From: Rhizobium sp. SSA_523
GTDB taxonomy: Bacteria; Pseudomonadota; Alphaproteobacteria; Rhizobiales; Rhizobiaceae
Reading direction: 5' to 3'
Assembly (NCBI RefSeq): GCF_030435705.1
Contig: NZ_CP129382.1
Location: 2,970,501 to 3,034,500 of the forward strand
DNA: 64,000 bases
In this document: positions 36,456 to 44,833 of the stretch, in pieces
Numbering within the stretch: position 1 is the stretch's first letter
Layout of the letters: the number at the start of each line of letters is the position of its first letter
The notes under the pieces: generated by a model
Database searches by the model: none
Told to the model about the DNA's origin: nothing
What the model saw: only the letters and a program-made list of their open reading frames with translations
Translations under genes and position numbers: made by a program

Positions 36456-36583
36456 ACATCATCGCAAGACGCACTCCTCCTCCCAGCGCCTTGCGACGGG
36501 ACCGGCAACACCTCCTCCTCCCGGTTGCTGGTCAGTTTTGAAAGCTCGGCGCACCTCCTCCCGCGCCGAGCTTTCTTCGTTTT
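36456..36583 (+). ncRNA. alpha-r14 / NfeR1-like trans-acting sRNA
   Basis: Three consecutive hairpins, each displaying a CCTCCTCCC-type anti-Shine-Dalgarno sequence in its loop. Hairpin 1 pairs 36463-36472 with 36486-36495 (one mismatch), hairpin 2 pairs 36500-36509 with 36524-36533 (one G-U), hairpin 3 pairs aaagctcggcgc (36541-36552) with gcgccgagcttt (36563-36574) perfectly and is followed by a T-rich run as terminator. This is the architecture described for the alpha-r14 family of Rhizobiales (NfeR1 of Sinorhizobium meliloti). It should repress many mRNAs by pairing to their ribosome binding sites. The exact 5' end is estimated. Confidence 0.85.
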
Positions 36584-36685
36584 AGCCCCCCCATTTTCTC
36601 GCATCAAGGCAAACGGAACGTGCCGATGGAGGGATCGGTGAGGAGCTTGGAACGAGCTTGGACGGGAGCTTGCCGGCGACTTCAC

Positions 36686-36714
36686 CTTGACACTGCAATG
36701 GCCCGACGCTACCT
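36686..36714 (+). promoter_or_regulatory. Possible cspA promoter
   Basis: CTTGAC (36686-36691), 17 nt, then CTACCT resembles the rhizobial housekeeping promoter CTTGAC-N17-CTATAT. It would give cspA a 5' leader of about 130 nt, normal for cold-shock genes. Moderate support only. Confidence 0.35.
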
Positions 36715-36849
36715 CCTACGCATCGATATTTGTTTGACAAGCGGCACTGCAGCGCTGACGGCGCTTACGACGATCTTTCTTCAAATACGAGCTAACCGTT
36801 CCGCTTCGGCTGGAACTAAAGTCAACGTTGCGAGCGAAAGGACGTCGTA

Positions 36850-37059
36850 ATGGCTACAGGTACTGTGAAATGGTTCAATGCTACCAAGGGTTTTGGTTTC
36901 ATTCAGCCCGATGATGGCGCTCAGGACGTTTTCGTTCACATCTCTGCTGTCGAGCGCGCCGGCATGGCGGGCCTCAAGGACGGCCAGAAGATCGCTTACG
37001 AGCTGGTGACGGACAAGCGTTCGGGCCGGGTTTCCGCCGACCGTCTGCAGGCTGCTTAA
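36850..37059 (+). CDS. cspA: Cold shock protein CspA family
   Basis: A 69-residue OB-fold RNA chaperone. [20 protein letters not shown] contains RNP1 (KGFGFI), and [10 protein letters not shown] is RNP2. The length is standard. AAAGGA stands eight bases before the ATG. It has a long leader, follows the sRNA gene on the same strand, and ends in a strong terminator. Alphaproteobacteria carry several paralogues, so the number in the family is not fixed here. Confidence 0.95.
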   Translation: MATGTVKWFNATKGFGFIQPDDGAQDVFVHISAVERAGMAGLKDGQKIAYELVTDKRSGRVSADRLQAA

Positions 37060-37091
37060 GCCCTTCTCGCCTCAAAGCGAGCGAGTTTTGA

Positions 37092-37130
37092 GAAATGGCG
37101 CCCTTGTAATCCGGGGGCGCCATTTCCATA
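37092..37130 (+). terminator. Intrinsic terminator of cspA
   Basis: Perfect 12-bp stem gaaatggcgccc (37092-37103) and gggcgccatttc (37115-37126), 33 bp after the cspA stop. Confidence 0.75.
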
Positions 37131-37330
37131 TTATGGCCAAGCGGCAAGACGACGCGATCTCCGGGCAGCAAAAGCGTTGCCAGTCTTTCGGAGGCCTGTT
37201 CCGTTAACGGAACATTAACCTTCTTGAGAGACGATGGAGATACTCAGTGCTGATCAATCAGCGCCGTCGACATGCCGAACCTGTTTCGGGCCCTGACCAC
37301 GGATGTACTGGCAGAGCGAGACAGGCGGAT

Positions 37331-37365
37331 AAAAGGTCGGGTTCAAGCCCGACCTTTTTGCTTTT
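37331..37365. terminator. Isolated strong terminator hairpin
   Basis: Perfect 11-bp stem aaaaggtcggg (37331-37341) and cccgacctttt (37348-37358) with a ttcaag loop and T-rich runs. It works in both directions by sequence. No annotated gene ends here, so it may end an unrecognised short transcript (see findings). Confidence 0.7.
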
Positions 37366-37504
37366 CATGCTAAGGTTCAAAAACAGCCGGCGCTTGTTTT
37401 TAGAGATCTCTCCTGCACAACCGAGCCTGTTGCGTATCCCGGAGCCTCCAGGCCGCACTGCCTGGTGTCATCAGGAGAGAATGCCGATAACCACGCCCCG
37501 CATA

Positions 37505-37536
37505 GCAAAAACCCCTCGTCGCGGGACGAGGGGCTG
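37505..37536 (-). terminator. Terminator of the M20 dipeptidase gene
   Basis: Stem cccctcgtc (37512-37520) and gacgagggg (37525-37533). Read on the minus strand it is followed by TTTTTGC. It is 26 bp after the dipeptidase stop. Confidence 0.75.
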
Positions 37537-37561
37537 TTTGCAATTGGCAAAGAGGCTCCGT

Positions 37562-38944
37562 TCAGAGCGCCGACAAGATGCGAATCCAGGAGCGGATCCC
37601 TTTGTGGAACGAGTTCAGGTCGTATTTCTCGTTTGGCGAATGAATTCGGTCGTCAATCAGGCCGAAGCCGACGAGCAGCGAATCCATGCCGAGATAGGTC
37701 TGAAAATCGCCGACGATCGGGATGGAGCCACCCATGCCAACCACGACGGCAGGCTTCGGCCATTCATCGGAAAGCGCTGTCTTGGCCTTGGTCAGAACAG
37801 GCGAGTCATAGGACAGCTGAATGGCCGGCGAACCGCCATGCTCGTGAAATTCGACGCTGCAATCGGCGGGAATGTGCGATCGCACATAGGACCGGAAACT
37901 CTCCCGGATTTTCGCCGGATCCTGGGCGCCGACGAGACGGAACGAGACCTTCGCCGATGCCTTTGCAGCGATTACGGTCTTGAAACCCTCTCCCGTATAG
38001 CCGCCCCAGATGCCGTTGACCTCACAGGTCGGCCGGGCCCAGGTGAGCTCCAGAACCGACCGGCCCTTTTCGCCGGATGGTTCCGAGAGGCCGACCTCGC
38101 CGAGAAAACCTTCCGCATCGCGGCCCAGCGTATCCCAGCTCGCCTTGATATTGGCCGGGGTTTCTTCGACTCCGTCATAGAAGCCGGGAAGCGTGATACG
38201 GCCCGTTTCGTCGCGAAGTCCGGCCAGGATCTGTGTGAGAATATGGATGGGATTGGCCGCTGCCCCGCCAAAAAGGCCCGAATGCAGGTCGCGATCGGCG
38301 GCCGTCACCGTCAGTTCCTCGCCCACAAGTCCCCGCAGCGTTGCCGCGATCGCCGGGGTTTCAGCATCCCACATGCTGGTATCGCAAACCAGTGCGTAAT
38401 CTGCCTTCAGCTCCCGGGCATTGGCCTCCAGGAATGGCTTCAGGGACGGCGACCCCGATTCCTCCTCGCCCTCGAACAGGATCGTCACTTTGACGGGCAG
38501 CGATCCGTGCACGTCCTTATAGGCACGGCAGGCCTCGACGAAGGTCATCAACTGGCCCTTGTCGTCCGACGTGCCGCGCCCGGTGAGGACCTTGCGGCCG
38601 TCGCCGAGGTCCTTGATCATGGGCTCGAAGGGGTCATTCTCCCAGAGGTTCAGCGGGTCAACCGGTTGCACGTCGTAATGGCCGTAGAAGAGCACATGCG
38701 GTGCGTCGGCCCTGCCGGCATCGTGATGGGCAACCACCATGGGATGGCCAGGAGTCGGCCGGACAGAGGCCTTAAAACCGAGTGCCGTCAATCGTTCAAC
38801 CAGCCATTCCGCTGCCTTCTGGCACTCCGCTTTATAGGCAGGGTCCGTCGAGATGGAGGGAATGCGCACCAGCTCGAAAAGCCGGTCCAGGCTGGAGGCG
38901 AGGTTGCGGTCGGCCTGGTCGAGCACAGGGGAAAGATCGGTCAT
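37562..38944 (-). CDS. M20 family metallodipeptidase
   Basis: A 460-residue cytosolic dinuclear zinc peptidase of the M20 dipeptidase group. The metal site is spread over FYGHYDVQPVDPLNLW (His and Asp), GRGTSDDKGQL (bridging Asp), ILFEGEEESGSP (catalytic Glu-Glu), CDTSMWD and the C-terminal DDRIHSPNEKYDLNSF (His). The dimerisation domain begins after LTVTAADRDLHSGLFGGAAA. Length and motifs match dipeptidases of the rhizobial ArgE/DapE/carnosinase-like type. It is a single gene and diverges from nothing nearby; MarR lies upstream on the same strand. Confidence 0.87.
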   Translation of the reverse strand: MTDLSPVLDQADRNLASSLDRLFELVRIPSISTDPAYKAECQKAAEWLVERLTALGFKASVRPTPGHPMVVAHHDAGRADAPHVLFYGHYDVQPVDPLNLWENDPFEPMIKDLGDGRKVLTGRGTSDDKGQLMTFVEACRAYKDVHGSLPVKVTILFEGEEESGSPSLKPFLEANARELKADYALVCDTSMWDAETPAIAATLRGLVGEELTVTAADRDLHSGLFGGAAANPIHILTQILAGLRDETGRITLPGFYDGVEETPANIKASWDTLGRDAEGFLGEVGLSEPSGEKGRSVLELTWARPTCEVNGIWGGYTGEGFKTVIAAKASAKVSFRLVGAQDPAKIRESFRSYVRSHIPADCSVEFHEHGGSPAIQLSYDSPVLTKAKTALSDEWPKPAVVVGMGGSIPIVGDFQTYLGMDSLLVGFGLIDDRIHSPNEKYDLNSFHKGIRSWIRILSAL

Positions 38945-39011
38945 CAGGAGGTCTGCCTTGCTAGTGAATATATGCAGACCCTAGAAGCTTTCGGCGCAAG
39001 ATGGAAGCGCG

Positions 39012-39452
39012 TCAACCCGGCAGGCTGGCACGGCCGTTCAGGATCGCCATGCGCATATATTCCTTCAGAAGTTCCCGCTCGAACCGTCGGAAGCCTTGAA
39101 ACATCTGATCTTCCGCTTCGGCGGCGGCATCTGTTGCAAGCGCTTCGAGCTCCCGGCCGCGTTCGGTCAGAACGATGATCTGCGCGCGCCGGTCCGTCGG
39201 GTGAGGCGTGCGGATGATCAAGCCGTCGCGCTCCATGCGGGCGAGCGTATTGGCAAGCGTCGCCTGCTCCACCTCCAGCCGGTCCAGCAATTGCCGCTGC
39301 GTCAACCCGTCTTCCTCCCAGAGTGCCAGAAGGACCGGGAACTGGCCGGGTGAAAAACCGAGAGCAGACGCTCGTTTCTGCAGCGCCCGGGAGAGGTTCT
39401 TCGCCAATTGATTGGCAAGATAGAAGGCTGAATCGGTGCGGTCGAAGCCCAT
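39012..39452 (-). CDS. MarR family transcriptional regulator
   Basis: A 146-residue winged-helix regulator. The recognition region GLTQRQLLDRLEVEQATLAN with the wing ERDGLIIRTPHPTDRRAQII is the MarR signature, and N- and C-terminal helices form the dimer interface. The ATG at 39452 gives MGFDRTDSAFYLANQLAKNL, a usual start; the longer frame adds low-complexity sequence. It lies upstream of the dipeptidase on the same strand, 67 bp away, and diverges from polA. The ligand and targets are unknown. Confidence 0.87.
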   Translation of the reverse strand: MGFDRTDSAFYLANQLAKNLSRALQKRASALGFSPGQFPVLLALWEEDGLTQRQLLDRLEVEQATLANTLARMERDGLIIRTPHPTDRRAQIIVLTERGRELEALATDAAAEAEDQMFQGFRRFERELLKEYMRMAILNGRASLPG

Positions 39453-40002
39453 GGCAGGCAAGATCCTGTGCCGGTGGCTGGTGGAACATGAAAATGCAGG
39501 CGCCGGCCGCGCATCTTGCGTCTGCTCGATTCGTGTCAGCATCACTTATATAGCATCGTATTTAATTAACAGAGAGTGACGAAAGGCTCAGGCCCGCGGC
39601 GCGGCGGGGCGCCTGTCCGGTCTCGAACCTGCACTGACAAAGGCTGGGGAGGGGGAGTGATCATGGGAGGTCCGCCACGACCGGGAGGGGGACCGGCCGT
39701 GGCGGGAAGAAATGGACAAAGGCCCGGAGAGGGGGGAAGGCCTTTGCCCGGTCTGACGCGGCGGGGGACAGGCCGGTCATCAGACTGCGGCGTGATCAAT
39801 CGCCGATGATCAGGAAATGGCCATGCGGGGGCGGGCTTTCAAGGAAGCCTGTCATTACAAATGAGTAACGTTCGGGTGATCGCGCGAGCCATCCCGGATA
39901 CGGCAGAGGGGCGACGAGGCGGGGCCGAAAGCGCGCGTGAAATATCGAAGGAGATGCGGGAAGCCGTAGACCTTCCGCGCCTGCCGCGCTATCCATCCTC
40001 TC
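39453..40002. other. MarR-polA intergenic region with two strong hairpins
   Basis: About 550 bp. No ORF is convincing. Two inverted repeats stand out: ccgccacg/cgtggcgg at 39672-39705 and caaaggcc/ggcctttg at 39717-39746, with loops that are C/U-rich when read on the minus strand. They may belong to an sRNA (see findings). Confidence 0.5.
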
Positions 40003-42990
40003 ATGAAAAAAGGCGATCATCTCTTTCTCGTTGACGGCTCCGGTTTCATCTTCCGGGCCTTCCACGCGCTCCCGGCGCTGACCCGCAAGACGGACGGCCT
40101 GCCGGTGGGCGCCGTGTCCGGCTTCTGCAACATGCTCTGGAAGCTGCTGACCAATGCGCGCGACACCAATGTCGGCGTGACGCCGACGCATTTTGCCGTG
40201 ATCTTCGACTATTCCTCGAAGACCTTCCGCAAAGAGCTTTACGCCGACTACAAGGCCAACCGTTCGGCGCCGCCGGAGGAACTGGTGCCGCAATTCGGCC
40301 TGATCCGCCAGGCGACGCGCGCCTTCAACCTGCCCTGCATCGAAACGGATGGCTTCGAAGCCGACGATATCATCGCCACCTATGCCAGGGCCGCCGAGGC
40401 AATCGGGGCGGATGTCACCATCATTTCGTCCGACAAGGACCTGATGCAATTGGTGACGGCCAATGTCCATATGTATGACAGCATGAAGGACAAGCAGATC
40501 GGCATTCCCGACGTCATCGAGAAATGGGGCGTCGCGCCGGACAAGATGATCGACCTGCAGGCCATGGTCGGCGATTCGGTGGATAACGTGCCGGGCATTC
40601 CCGGCATCGGTCCGAAAACGGCGGCGCAGCTTCTGGAGGAATTCGGCGATCTGGAGACATTGCTTGCGCGCGCCGGCGAGATCAAGCAGGTCAAGCGCCG
40701 CGAGAACATCATCGAACATGCCGAGAAGGCCCGCCTGTCCCGCAGGCTGGTGGAGCTGCGCACCGATGTGCCGCTCGATCTCGAACTGGATGCTCTGGTG
40801 CTTGAGAAGCAGGATGGGCCGAAACTCATCGCCTTCCTGAAGGCGATGGAGTTCGGGACGTTGACGCGCCGGGTTGCGGAAGCCTGTGATTGCGATGCCG
40901 CTGCCATCGAGCCTGCACAGGTCCAGGTGGAATGGGGTCCTGCCGCGCATGGACCGGATCTGGATCCCGGCAGCGAGCACAATCAGGATCTCCAGAGCCC
41001 GACGGCCCTGTCCGGTCAAATGGTCGCCAAAGCCGGCCAGGAGAATGGCGCAAAGGCAGCGGAGATCGCAGCGGCGCGTCACGAGAGCTTTTCGGCGCAG
41101 AAGATCGACCATTCCACCTATGTCACCATTCGCGACATGGACACGCTGCAGACCTGGATCCAGGCGGCGCGGGAAACCGGCCTTGTCGCCTTCGACACGG
41201 AGACCACCTCGCTGGATCCGATGCAGGCGGAACTCGTCGGCCTGTCCTTCGCAATTCAGGACAATGGTTCGGATCCGGCCTCGCCTGCCATCCGCGCCGC
41301 CTACCTGCCGCTCGCGCACAAGGCCGGCGGAGATGATCTCTTCAGCGAAGGGCTGAAGCTGGTCGACGGCCAGGTGCCGATGGCACCGGCGCTTGCTTTG
41401 GTGAAGGACCTTCTGGAGGATGAATCAGTCCTCAAGGTCGCGCAGAACCTGAAGTATGATTATCTCGTCATGAAGCGCCACGGCATCACGCTCGCCGGCT
41501 TCGACGATACGATGCTGATTTCCTATGTGCTGGAGGCCGGTGCCGGCAATCACGGCATGGATGCTCTGTCGGAGCGCTGGCTCGGTCATACGCCGATCGC
41601 CTACAAGGATGTCGCCGGTTCCGGAAAATCGGCCGTCACTTTCGACCGCGTGGATATCGACAAGGCAACGGCCTATGCGGCTGAGGATGCCGATGTGACG
41701 CTGCGGCTCTGGCTGGTCCTGAAGCCGCGCCTGGTCGCAAACGGCCTGACCCGCGTCTATGAGCGGCTGGAGCGGCCCCTGGTGCCGGTTCTCGCCCGCA
41801 TGGAGGAACGCGGCATCACCATCGACCGGCAGATCCTCTCCCGATTGTCCGGCGAATTGGCGCAGAAGGCAGCAGGCTTCGAGGACGAAATCTATACGCT
41901 GGCGGGCGAGCGCTTCAATATCGGCTCGCCGAAGCAATTGGGCGATATCCTGTTTGGCAGGATGGGCCTTCCCGGCGGATCGAAGACCAAGACCGGTCAA
42001 TGGTCCACGTCGGCGCAGGTGCTGGAGGATCTGGCGGCGCAAGGGGTGGAACTGCCGCGCAAGATCGTCGACTGGCGGCAGTTGACCAAGCTGAAGAGCA
42101 CCTACACCGACGCCCTGCCGTCTTACGTGCATCCGCAGACGCATCGCGTCCATACCTGCTATTCGCTGGCCTCCACCACGACCGGGCGCCTCTCCTCCTC
42201 CGAGCCCAATCTGCAGAATATCCCGGTTCGCAATGCCGAAGGGCGCAAGATCCGCACCGCCTTCATCTCCACTCCCGGACACAAGCTTCTCTCGGCCGAT
42301 TACAGCCAGATCGAGCTGCGGGTGCTTGCGCATGTGGCGGAGATTCCCCAGCTGCGCCAGGCCTTTGCCGATGGCATCGATATCCATGCCATGACGGCCT
42401 CCGAAATGTTCGGCGTCCCGGTGGAGGGCATGCCATCGGAAGTCCGGCGCCGGGCGAAGGCGATCAATTTCGGCATCATCTACGGCATCTCCGCCTTCGG
42501 CCTCGCCAATCAGCTTTCCATCGAGCGTTCGGAAGCTTCGGACTACATCAAGAAATATTTCGAACGGTTTCCCGGTATTCGCGACTATATGGAATCCACC
42601 AAGGCCTTCGCCCGCGAGCACGGCTATGTGGAAACCGTCTTCGGCCGCCGCGCCCATTACCCGGAAATCAAGTCGTCAAACCCCTCGGTGCGCGCCTTCA
42701 ACGAGAGAGCTGCCATCAACGCGCCGATCCAGGGCTCGGCTGCGGATGTCATCCGCCGCGCCATGGTGCAGGTCGAGCCCGCTTTGGCGCAAGCCGGACT
42801 GGCCGACAGGGTCCGCATGCTTCTGCAGGTGCATGACGAATTGATCTTCGAAGTGGAAGATGAGGCGATCGAGGCGGCGATGCCGGTGATCGTGACGACG
42901 ATGGAAAGAGCTGCTCTGCCGGCCCTGGATCTGCGCGTGCCGCTGAAGGTGGATGCACGTGCCGCGCATAACTGGGACGAGGCGCATTAA
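40003..42990 (+). CDS. polA: DNA polymerase I
   Basis: A 995-residue polymerase with all three activities. The 5'-3' exonuclease domain covers about residues 1-300 (LFLVDGSGFIFRAFHALPAL, GDSVDNVPGIPGIGPKTA). The 3'-5' exonuclease domain follows, with an intact LVAFDTETTSLDP and later AAEDADVTLRLW. The family A polymerase domain has LLSADYSQIELRVLAH (about residue 765), the O-helix RRRAKAINFGIIYGISAFG (about 815-833) and LLQVHDELIFEV (about 940). The ATG at 40003 gives MKKGDHLFLVDGSG. It is a single gene, intact. Confidence 0.97.
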   Translation: MKKGDHLFLVDGSGFIFRAFHALPALTRKTDGLPVGAVSGFCNMLWKLLTNARDTNVGVTPTHFAVIFDYSSKTFRKELYADYKANRSAPPEELVPQFGLIRQATRAFNLPCIETDGFEADDIIATYARAAEAIGADVTIISSDKDLMQLVTANVHMYDSMKDKQIGIPDVIEKWGVAPDKMIDLQAMVGDSVDNVPGIPGIGPKTAAQLLEEFGDLETLLARAGEIKQVKRRENIIEHAEKARLSRRLVELRTDVPLDLELDALVLEKQDGPKLIAFLKAMEFGTLTRRVAEACDCDAAAIEPAQVQVEWGPAAHGPDLDPGSEHNQDLQSPTALSGQMVAKAGQENGAKAAEIAAARHESFSAQKIDHSTYVTIRDMDTLQTWIQAARETGLVAFDTETTSLDPMQAELVGLSFAIQDNGSDPASPAIRAAYLPLAHKAGGDDLFSEGLKLVDGQVPMAPALALVKDLLEDESVLKVAQNLKYDYLVMKRHGITLAGFDDTMLISYVLEAGAGNHGMDALSERWLGHTPIAYKDVAGSGKSAVTFDRVDIDKATAYAAEDADVTLRLWLVLKPRLVANGLTRVYERLERPLVPVLARMEERGITIDRQILSRLSGELAQKAAGFEDEIYTLAGERFNIGSPKQLGDILFGRMGLPGGSKTKTGQWSTSAQVLEDLAAQGVELPRKIVDWRQLTKLKSTYTDALPSYVHPQTHRVHTCYSLASTTTGRLSSSEPNLQNIPVRNAEGRKIRTAFISTPGHKLLSADYSQIELRVLAHVAEIPQLRQAFADGIDIHAMTASEMFGVPVEGMPSEVRRRAKAINFGIIYGISAFGLANQLSIERSEASDYIKKYFERFPGIRDYMESTKAFAREHGYVETVFGRRAHYPEIKSSNPSVRAFNERAAINAPIQGSAADVIRRAMVQVEPALAQAGLADRVRMLLQVHDELIFEVEDEAIEAAMPVIVTTMERAALPALDLRVPLKVDARAAHNWDEAH

Positions 42991-43032
42991 GAGCATGATC
43001 CGACCGGAGCGCTGGCGCTGAAGGGACCGCCC

Positions 43033-43725
43033 TCAGGCGCCCGCGGCCGGGGCGAGGCTATGCGCCCTCAGCACGTGAAAGGGCTGGCCGCGCTCCGGCT
43101 CGCAGAACAGCGCCAGGTGGTCGATGGGCAGGGCCTGATCCACGAAGGATACGAAACGCCGGCGCAATATCTCCCGCATCTCGGCACGACTGTCCTCGGG
43201 GACCGGACCCGTCAGTGTCATATGGAAGCGGAACTCCTCGAACACGTAAGGATAACCCCACCGCTGCAAAAGCTCCCGCTGGCGTTCGGAGAGCAGTTCC
43301 GGTTTCCGGCGCGCCACATCCTCCGCCGAAAGGGGTGCGCGAAAGGGTTCAAACTCTTCCACGACACGGGCGCAAAGCGCGTTGAGGGCGGCAGCATCGC
43401 CTGAGGGGACAAGAGCGAAAAAGGCGCCAAGTTCGCGAAGGACGAGCCTGTCGATGGAAACGGCCGTCGTCATCGCGCAAAAAGCCTCGAAGGCTGCAAT
43501 CAATCCGGCTTCCGTGCGTCCCTCTGCCAGCGCAAACGGTGCCTTCAGCGTTGCGTGAAAACCGTAGCGCCTGGGATCTGCCGTCAGGTCGGCGAAACGG
43601 GCGGCCTCCGGATCGGCGGCAGGGTCTGCCGCACTGGCCGGGAAGGCATTGCGCCCGAGCCAGGCGGACGCTGCACGGGTGAGGGGATGCTGTTGCGGCG
43701 GCGTGGCATAGATGGCGTAACGCAT
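43033..43725 (-). CDS. DUF1045 family 2H-phosphoesterase-like protein
   Basis: A 230-residue protein of the DUF1045 family, usually linked to phosphonate metabolism genes. The first H-x-T is in YGFHATLKAPFAL, and the second, FRFHMTLTG, makes the two-His layout of 2H phosphoesterases. The N-terminal MRYAIYATPPQQHPLTRAA is typical. Here no phn genes are adjacent, so a phosphonate role is only inferred from the family. The ATG at 43725 was chosen; the longer frame to 44097 adds unrelated sequence. Confidence 0.8.
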   Translation of the reverse strand: MRYAIYATPPQQHPLTRAASAWLGRNAFPASAADPAADPEAARFADLTADPRRYGFHATLKAPFALAEGRTEAGLIAAFEAFCAMTTAVSIDRLVLRELGAFFALVPSGDAAALNALCARVVEEFEPFRAPLSAEDVARRKPELLSERQRELLQRWGYPYVFEEFRFHMTLTGPVPEDSRAEMREILRRRFVSFVDQALPIDHLALFCEPERGQPFHVLRAHSLAPAAGA

Positions 43726-43977
43726 GGCGTGATCCTTCAGATTTGTCGCATCCGGTCCCGGGGCGACGGCTAGCCGGTGGGAGACCCCTTGATGGCAGGT
43801 CCCGTGACGGGCATGCCGCTCAAGTGGCGATGGCGTCACCCCAAGCGGTCCAGGCGGCTTAGTTCGGTGTTGTGACAGGAATAATTCAGGCGGCGCATCC
43901 ATCGAGGATCGGGCTTCCTTGCCCCGATGCAACGAAATCAGGACTCGTTGCGTTGTCTGGTCAAAGGAGACACGATC

Positions 43978-44061
43978 ATGGATGCAACAGTTCTCTTCGC
44001 CACGTTCCTTTCGGTCTTTGCGGCAAGCGGTGTATTGACGGCCTACTGGTACGGTCGATAA
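43978..44061 (+). CDS. 27-residue single-helix membrane peptide
   Basis: A tiny gene with a strong ribosome binding site (AAAGGAG eight bases before the ATG). The product MDATVLFATFLSVFAASGVL plus TAYWYGR is one hydrophobic helix with a short basic end. It lies alone between the divergent-facing DUF1045 gene and gpmA. Similar tiny membrane peptides occur in Rhizobiaceae, but no family name can be given. Confidence 0.55.
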   Translation: MDATVLFATFLSVFAASGVLTAYWYGR

Positions 44062-44170
44062 GCCTCTGCCAAGGAGATGCTGCCTGCAAGGCAGCACCTG
44101 TTTCGCGATGCTTTGAGTTTCAGCCTTGCGAAATCTGGCGCCGTCTATGGGCGCCTTTACCGGGCACCCT

Positions 44171-44806
44171 TTAATGGGCGCCGGACATGTCCCCCAGAAC
44201 CTGCTTGGACTTGACTGTCGAATCCGCGTTCAGCGTGTAGACCATCGGCACACCTGTCGCGAGGTTCAGCTTGAGGATGTCTTCTTTCGAGAGACGGTCC
44301 AGAACCATCACCAGCGAGCGCAGGGAATTGCCATGCGCCGCAACGAGAACCGTCTGGCCCCGAAGCACGCGCGGCAGGATTTCCGTCAGGTAGTAAGGCC
44401 AGACGCGGGCGCCGGTATCGCGCAGGCTTTCGCCGCCGGGCGGCGGAATGTCGTAGGACCGGCGCCAGATATGGACCTGCTCCTCGCCCCATTTTTCCCG
44501 AGCATCATCCTTGTTGAGACCGGAAAGATCGCCATAGTCGCGCTCGTTGAGCGCGATGTCGCGGATCGTTTCCAGATCCGGCTGACCGACCTTTTCCAGG
44601 ACGATGCGGCAGGTGTCCTGCGCACGCTTCAGGACCGAGGTGAAGGCAATGTCGAACTTCAGCCCCGCATCGGCAAGCGCCTGACCGCCGGCCGTGGCTT
44701 CCTCGACGCCGAGTTCCGTCAGTTCCGGATCTTTCCAGCCGGTGAACAGGTTCTTCAGGTTCCAATCGCTCTGCCCATGGCGAACGAGGACGAGGGTTCC
44801 GCTCAT
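44171..44806 (-). CDS. gpmA: 2,3-bisphosphoglycerate-dependent phosphoglycerate mutase
   Basis: Interconverts 3- and 2-phosphoglycerate in glycolysis. The 211-residue protein has the phospho-His motif [20 protein letters not shown] near residue 9, the [15 protein letters not shown] loop, and [12 protein letters not shown] with the second active-site His. This short alphaproteobacterial form lacks about 30 residues of the E. coli enzyme. It is downstream of dapB (27 bp), a pair conserved in Rhizobiaceae. Confidence 0.95.
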   Translation of the reverse strand: MSGTLVLVRHGQSDWNLKNLFTGWKDPELTELGVEEATAGGQALADAGLKFDIAFTSVLKRAQDTCRIVLEKVGQPDLETIRDIALNERDYGDLSGLNKDDAREKWGEEQVHIWRRSYDIPPPGGESLRDTGARVWPYYLTEILPRVLRGQTVLVAAHGNSLRSLVMVLDRLSKEDILKLNLATGVPMVYTLNADSTVKSKQVLGDMSGAH

Positions 44807-44833
44807 TGCGTATCTCCAAACATCAAAGGGGGA

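Larger units (their letters stand above)
37060..37561. other. Intergenic stretch with three terminators
   Basis: About 500 bp between cspA and the dipeptidase. It contains the cspA terminator, an isolated strong terminator at 37331-37365 with no gene assigned before it, and the terminator of the dipeptidase gene. Frames in between have no family resemblance. Confidence 0.6.

Noticed and set aside
37338..37352. ggttcaagccc resembling a tRNA T-arm
   Set aside because: It is the stem and loop of a terminator; no other tRNA arms are present.
37247..39178. A 643-codon forward frame opposite the dipeptidase
   Set aside because: It overlaps the well-supported M20 gene and runs through a strong terminator.
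41425..42657. A 410-codon minus-strand frame inside polA
   Set aside because: Antisense shadow of the polymerase domain, with His- and Gly-rich low-order sequence.
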